From Lachnospiraceae bacterium (GTDB lineage Bacteria > Bacillota > Clostridia > Lachnospirales > Lachnospiraceae), in contig DLYC01000137.1 in the NCBI GenBank assembly GCA_003447895.1, positions 1-7,686 on the forward strand: a DNA stretch of 7,686 nt, written 5' to 3'. The notes below the pieces were generated by a model. The model was not told where the DNA came from, did not search any database, and saw only the letters and a list, made by a program, of their open reading frames with translations. Positions within the stretch are counted from its first letter, which is position 1; every line of letters starts with the position of its first letter. Of this stretch, positions 6,355 to 7,686 are shown piece after piece. Made by a program: the position numbers and the translations under genes.

Positions 6355-7143
6355 ATGGAAACAACAGGGAAGACAGAAATAAGCGGGCAGACACCTGCAC
6401 CCGCCCATCATTTGAAAATCTATATAGCGGAGCTTCCATCCGATTCCCGCCCGGAACCGGCCGGAAAAAGAAAAACCGCCAAGGCGGAGTCCGCCCTGGC
6501 GCGAGAATTGTCTAAGAGAGCTCTATTGGATTATTTGAGGGATAAGTCGGCACAAGATACGCAGGGTCAGGACCGGAAGCCGGAAGACGATCCGGCTATA
6601 GAAGGGACTCTTCAGGAAGTCCGGTCAGAGGGTGGAAAGCCATTCTTCCCGGATTACCCGGAGTTTCATTATAATATCTCCCACTCCGGCGGCATCGTGA
6701 TCTGCGGAACTCTCCTGTCCGAACCAGCCAATGGAGAGGCGCCCCACAGCGGCATAGTCTCTGAGCCCATCGGGATCGACATTCAGAAAATTCCCGATCA
6801 TCCGAAGCAGGTTCTCGGGATCGCCGACCATTTCTTTTCCCATGAGGAGAAGGAATCCCTTCATAAGTTGTCAGACACCGGAAAGGAAGACGATACGAAA
6901 GCCGCGCTCCTTCTCTTCACCCGCTACTGGACGGCCAGGGAAAGCTACATGAAACTGACCGGCCGCGGCCTGCGGGAATCCTTCCGGAGTTTCCGTCCGG
7001 ACCTGGAGGCCGGACAGATTCTTCCCGGCACCACGGACGAATCCTCGGCAGGCGGAATCTACCTCACAGAATGTCAGGCCCCCGAAGGCTTCTGCATCAC
7101 CGCGTGCACATACAAAGTGCCGGGCACCACAAAGTTCTTATAA
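6355..7143 (+). CDS. Sfp-type 4'-phosphopantetheinyl transferase
   Basis: Predicted cytoplasmic enzyme that moves the 4'-phosphopantetheine arm of coenzyme A to a serine of acyl or peptidyl carrier proteins. The 262 residues match the two-lobed Sfp length. Visible motifs: GKPFFPDYPEFHYNISHSGG at 94-113 (the P1/P2 region, KP then NISHSG), IGIDIQ at 139-144 with metal ligand Asp 142, FFSHEEKESL at 160-169, and WTARESYMKLTGRGL at 192-206 with Glu 196 and Lys 200. The second acidic residue of the usual GIDxE motif is Gln 144. The natural N-terminus may be LKIYIAEL at 20; the preceding 19 residues look like an unusual extension. The ATG at 6355 is used with GGAG 13 bases upstream, which is a long spacing. 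An in-frame TTG at 6412 (residue 20) would match the family better but has no ribosome binding site. The last residues (VPGTTKFL) are encoded by a GTGCC repeat. No carrier-protein or synthase gene is nearby, so its substrate is unknown. Confidence 0.87.
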   Translation: METTGKTEISGQTPAPAHHLKIYIAELPSDSRPEPAGKRKTAKAESALARELSKRALLDYLRDKSAQDTQGQDRKPEDDPAIEGTLQEVRSEGGKPFFPDYPEFHYNISHSGGIVICGTLLSEPANGEAPHSGIVSEPIGIDIQKIPDHPKQVLGIADHFFSHEEKESLHKLSDTGKEDDTKAALLLFTRYWTARESYMKLTGRGLRESFRSFRPDLEAGQILPGTTDESSAGGIYLTECQAPEGFCITACTYKVPGTTKFL

Positions 7144-7190
7144 ACCCGGTTTATAAAAATTTAATGGTGCCTGGCACTATAAACTTTGTT
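7117..7190. repeat. pair of GTGCCNGGCAC palindromic repeats
   Basis: Copy 1 (7117-7127, GTGCCGGGCAC) is followed by CACAAAGTTCTTA; copy 2 (7167-7177, GTGCCTGGCAC) is followed by TATAAACTTTGTTA. The cores are 50 bases apart in the same orientation. Because each core is a palindrome, GTGCCGGGCACCA can also pair with TGGTGCCTGGCAC (13 pairs, one G-U), folding the segment between them into an outer stem. Copy 1 and its flank lie inside the 3' end of the transferase gene. The pattern resembles REP/BIME-type elements. Confidence 0.75.
7138..7156. repeat. 19-bp palindrome over the transferase stop codon
   Basis: TTATAAACC and GGTTTATAA flank one central C, forming a 9-bp stem that includes the TAA stop at 7141-7143. 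It sits as an inner hairpin between the two GTGCC repeats. The following AAATTTAA is not a good U-tract. It may slow decay or help end the transferase transcript together with the T-rich stretch after copy 2 (7185-7206), but this is inference. Confidence 0.6.
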
Positions 7191-7260
7191 ATTTTCTTTT
7201 CTTCCACAGCTTCCGGACCGCATCCAGGACAAGGTCCACAGGTTCGAGAACTTCGTTCAT
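7189..7260 (-). CDS. possible small ORF, 23 residues (unrecognised)
   Basis: The frame starts at ATG 7260 and ends with TAA at 7189-7191, inside the second GTGCC repeat unit. Its predicted product begins MNEVLEP and ends KLWKKRK. The middle alternates Val/Leu with Asp/Arg as in a short amphipathic helix with a basic tail. Codon use (GTG, GTC, CTG, CGG, AAG) resembles that of neighbouring genes. Against it: no Shine-Dalgarno sequence, location just past the aspS terminator, and very short length. It could be a true microprotein, the leftover 3' end of a lost gene, or chance. Confidence 0.22.
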   Translation of the reverse strand: MNEVLEPVDLVLDAVRKLWKKRK

Positions 7261-7270
7261 TGCTTCGCGC

Positions 7271-7318
7271 AAAAAAACTGCCGCACGTGCAGATCAGGAT
7301 CCCATCGTACGGCAGTTT
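7271..7318 (-). terminator. intrinsic terminator of aspS
   Basis: Read on the minus strand, a 13-bp stem (7306-7318 with 7275-7287; AAACTGCCG arms, one G-U pair) encloses an 18-base loop and runs into seven consecutive Ts (7277-7271). It begins 23 bases after the aspS stop. The complementary strand has only TTTATCC after the stem, so it would end plus-strand transcripts from the convergent transferase gene less well. Confidence 0.92.
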
Positions 7319-7341
7319 ATCCTCTTACCTCTAAATTCTAT

Positions 7342-7686
7342 TTATTTTTCAATGATTGCAATGGAGAGCTCCTCCAGTTGCTTCTCATCCACCACGTTGG
7401 GCGCCTCGCTCATGAGGTCCACCGCATCCTTGTTCTTGGGGAATGCCATGACATCGCGGATACTCTCGGCGCCGGTCATCAGCATTGCAAAGCGGTCGAT
7501 GCCGTACGCAAGACCTGCGTGCGGAGGGACGCCGTACTTGAACGCTGTCAGAAGGAAGCCGAACTTCTCCTGTGCCTCCTCGGGTTTCAGACCGATCACC
7601 TCGAACATCTTCTCCTGAATGTCATTCTGGTGGATTCTGACACTTCCGCCGCCCAGCTCAACGCCGTTGAGGACGATGTCATAGGC
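7342..7686 (-). CDS. aspS: aspartyl-tRNA synthetase AspS (5' part outside window)
   Basis: Class IIb aminoacyl-tRNA synthetase that charges tRNA with aspartate in the cytoplasm. Only the last 114 residues are present, from [15 protein letters not shown] to the end; the frame is open to the right edge. Recognisable are [26 protein letters not shown], the [18 protein letters not shown] segment holding class II motif 3 (its catalytic Arg is encoded at 7492-7494), [17 protein letters not shown], and the closing ELSIAIIEK. These closely parallel the C-terminus of the E. coli enzyme as I remember it. The anticodon-binding domain and the GAD insertion lie outside, so whether it also charges tRNA-Asn cannot be judged. 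It is followed by a strong terminator and converges with the transferase gene. In Clostridia aspS often lies near the recJ/relA/hisS region, which fits this neighbourhood. Confidence 0.97.
   Translation of the reverse strand, partial: AYDIVLNGVELGGGSVRIHQNDIQEKMFEVIGLKPEEAQEKFGFLLTAFKYGVPPHAGLAYGIDRFAMLMTGAESIRDVMAFPKNKDAVDLMSEAPNVVDEKQLEELSIAIIEK

Noticed and set aside
7071..7334. 87-codon plus-strand ORF over the transferase end and the aspS terminator
   Set aside because: It overlaps the transferase in another frame and crosses the repeats and the terminator, with no start signals.

Overview
The window holds five protein genes of a low-to-mid GC Bacillota, most likely a member of the Clostridia close to Lachnospiraceae. 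The evidence is a meso-diaminopimelate-type MurE, a single-chain SecD-SecF fusion directly upstream of recJ (a common clostridial order), strong AGGAG-type ribosome binding sites, and palindromic interspersed repeats of a kind common in this group. The family assignment is inference from remembered family features, not from a search.

Layout. On the minus strand, read right to left: the last 114 codons of aspS (aspartyl-tRNA synthetase) enter from the right edge and end at 7342, followed by a strong intrinsic terminator (7271-7318). Further left, secDF (5768-3288) has its own consensus promoter (5835-5863). A hairpin terminator/attenuator (3233-3259) separates it from recJ (3210-1390). After a 64-base gap comes murE (1325 to beyond the left edge, about 441 codons visible). 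secDF-recJ-murE therefore looks like one co-directional unit for protein export, DNA repair and peptidoglycan precursor synthesis, with partial transcriptional uncoupling at the hairpin. The only plus-strand gene is an Sfp-type 4'-phosphopantetheinyl transferase (6355-7143), divergent from secDF and convergent with aspS.

The accessory part of the window is 5870-7270. It contains a 51-bp tandem repeat (2.8 copies), a nearly AT-rich stretch without convincing genes, a perfect 29-bp palindrome just upstream of the transferase promoter, the transferase itself, and a pair of GTGCCNGGCAC repeats. The first of these repeats supplies the last codons of the transferase. The transferase is thus bracketed by repeats inside a housekeeping neighbourhood, which suggests it was inserted or that this junction has been rearranged.

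I found no CRISPR array, transposase, tRNA, rRNA or toxin/defence genes. No clear new multi-gene system is visible. The points most worth checking are the loss of a conserved proton-path aspartate in the SecF half, the transferase's repeat-derived C-terminus and altered metal-ligand motif, the intergenic repeats, and a possible 23-residue ORF beyond the aspS terminator.
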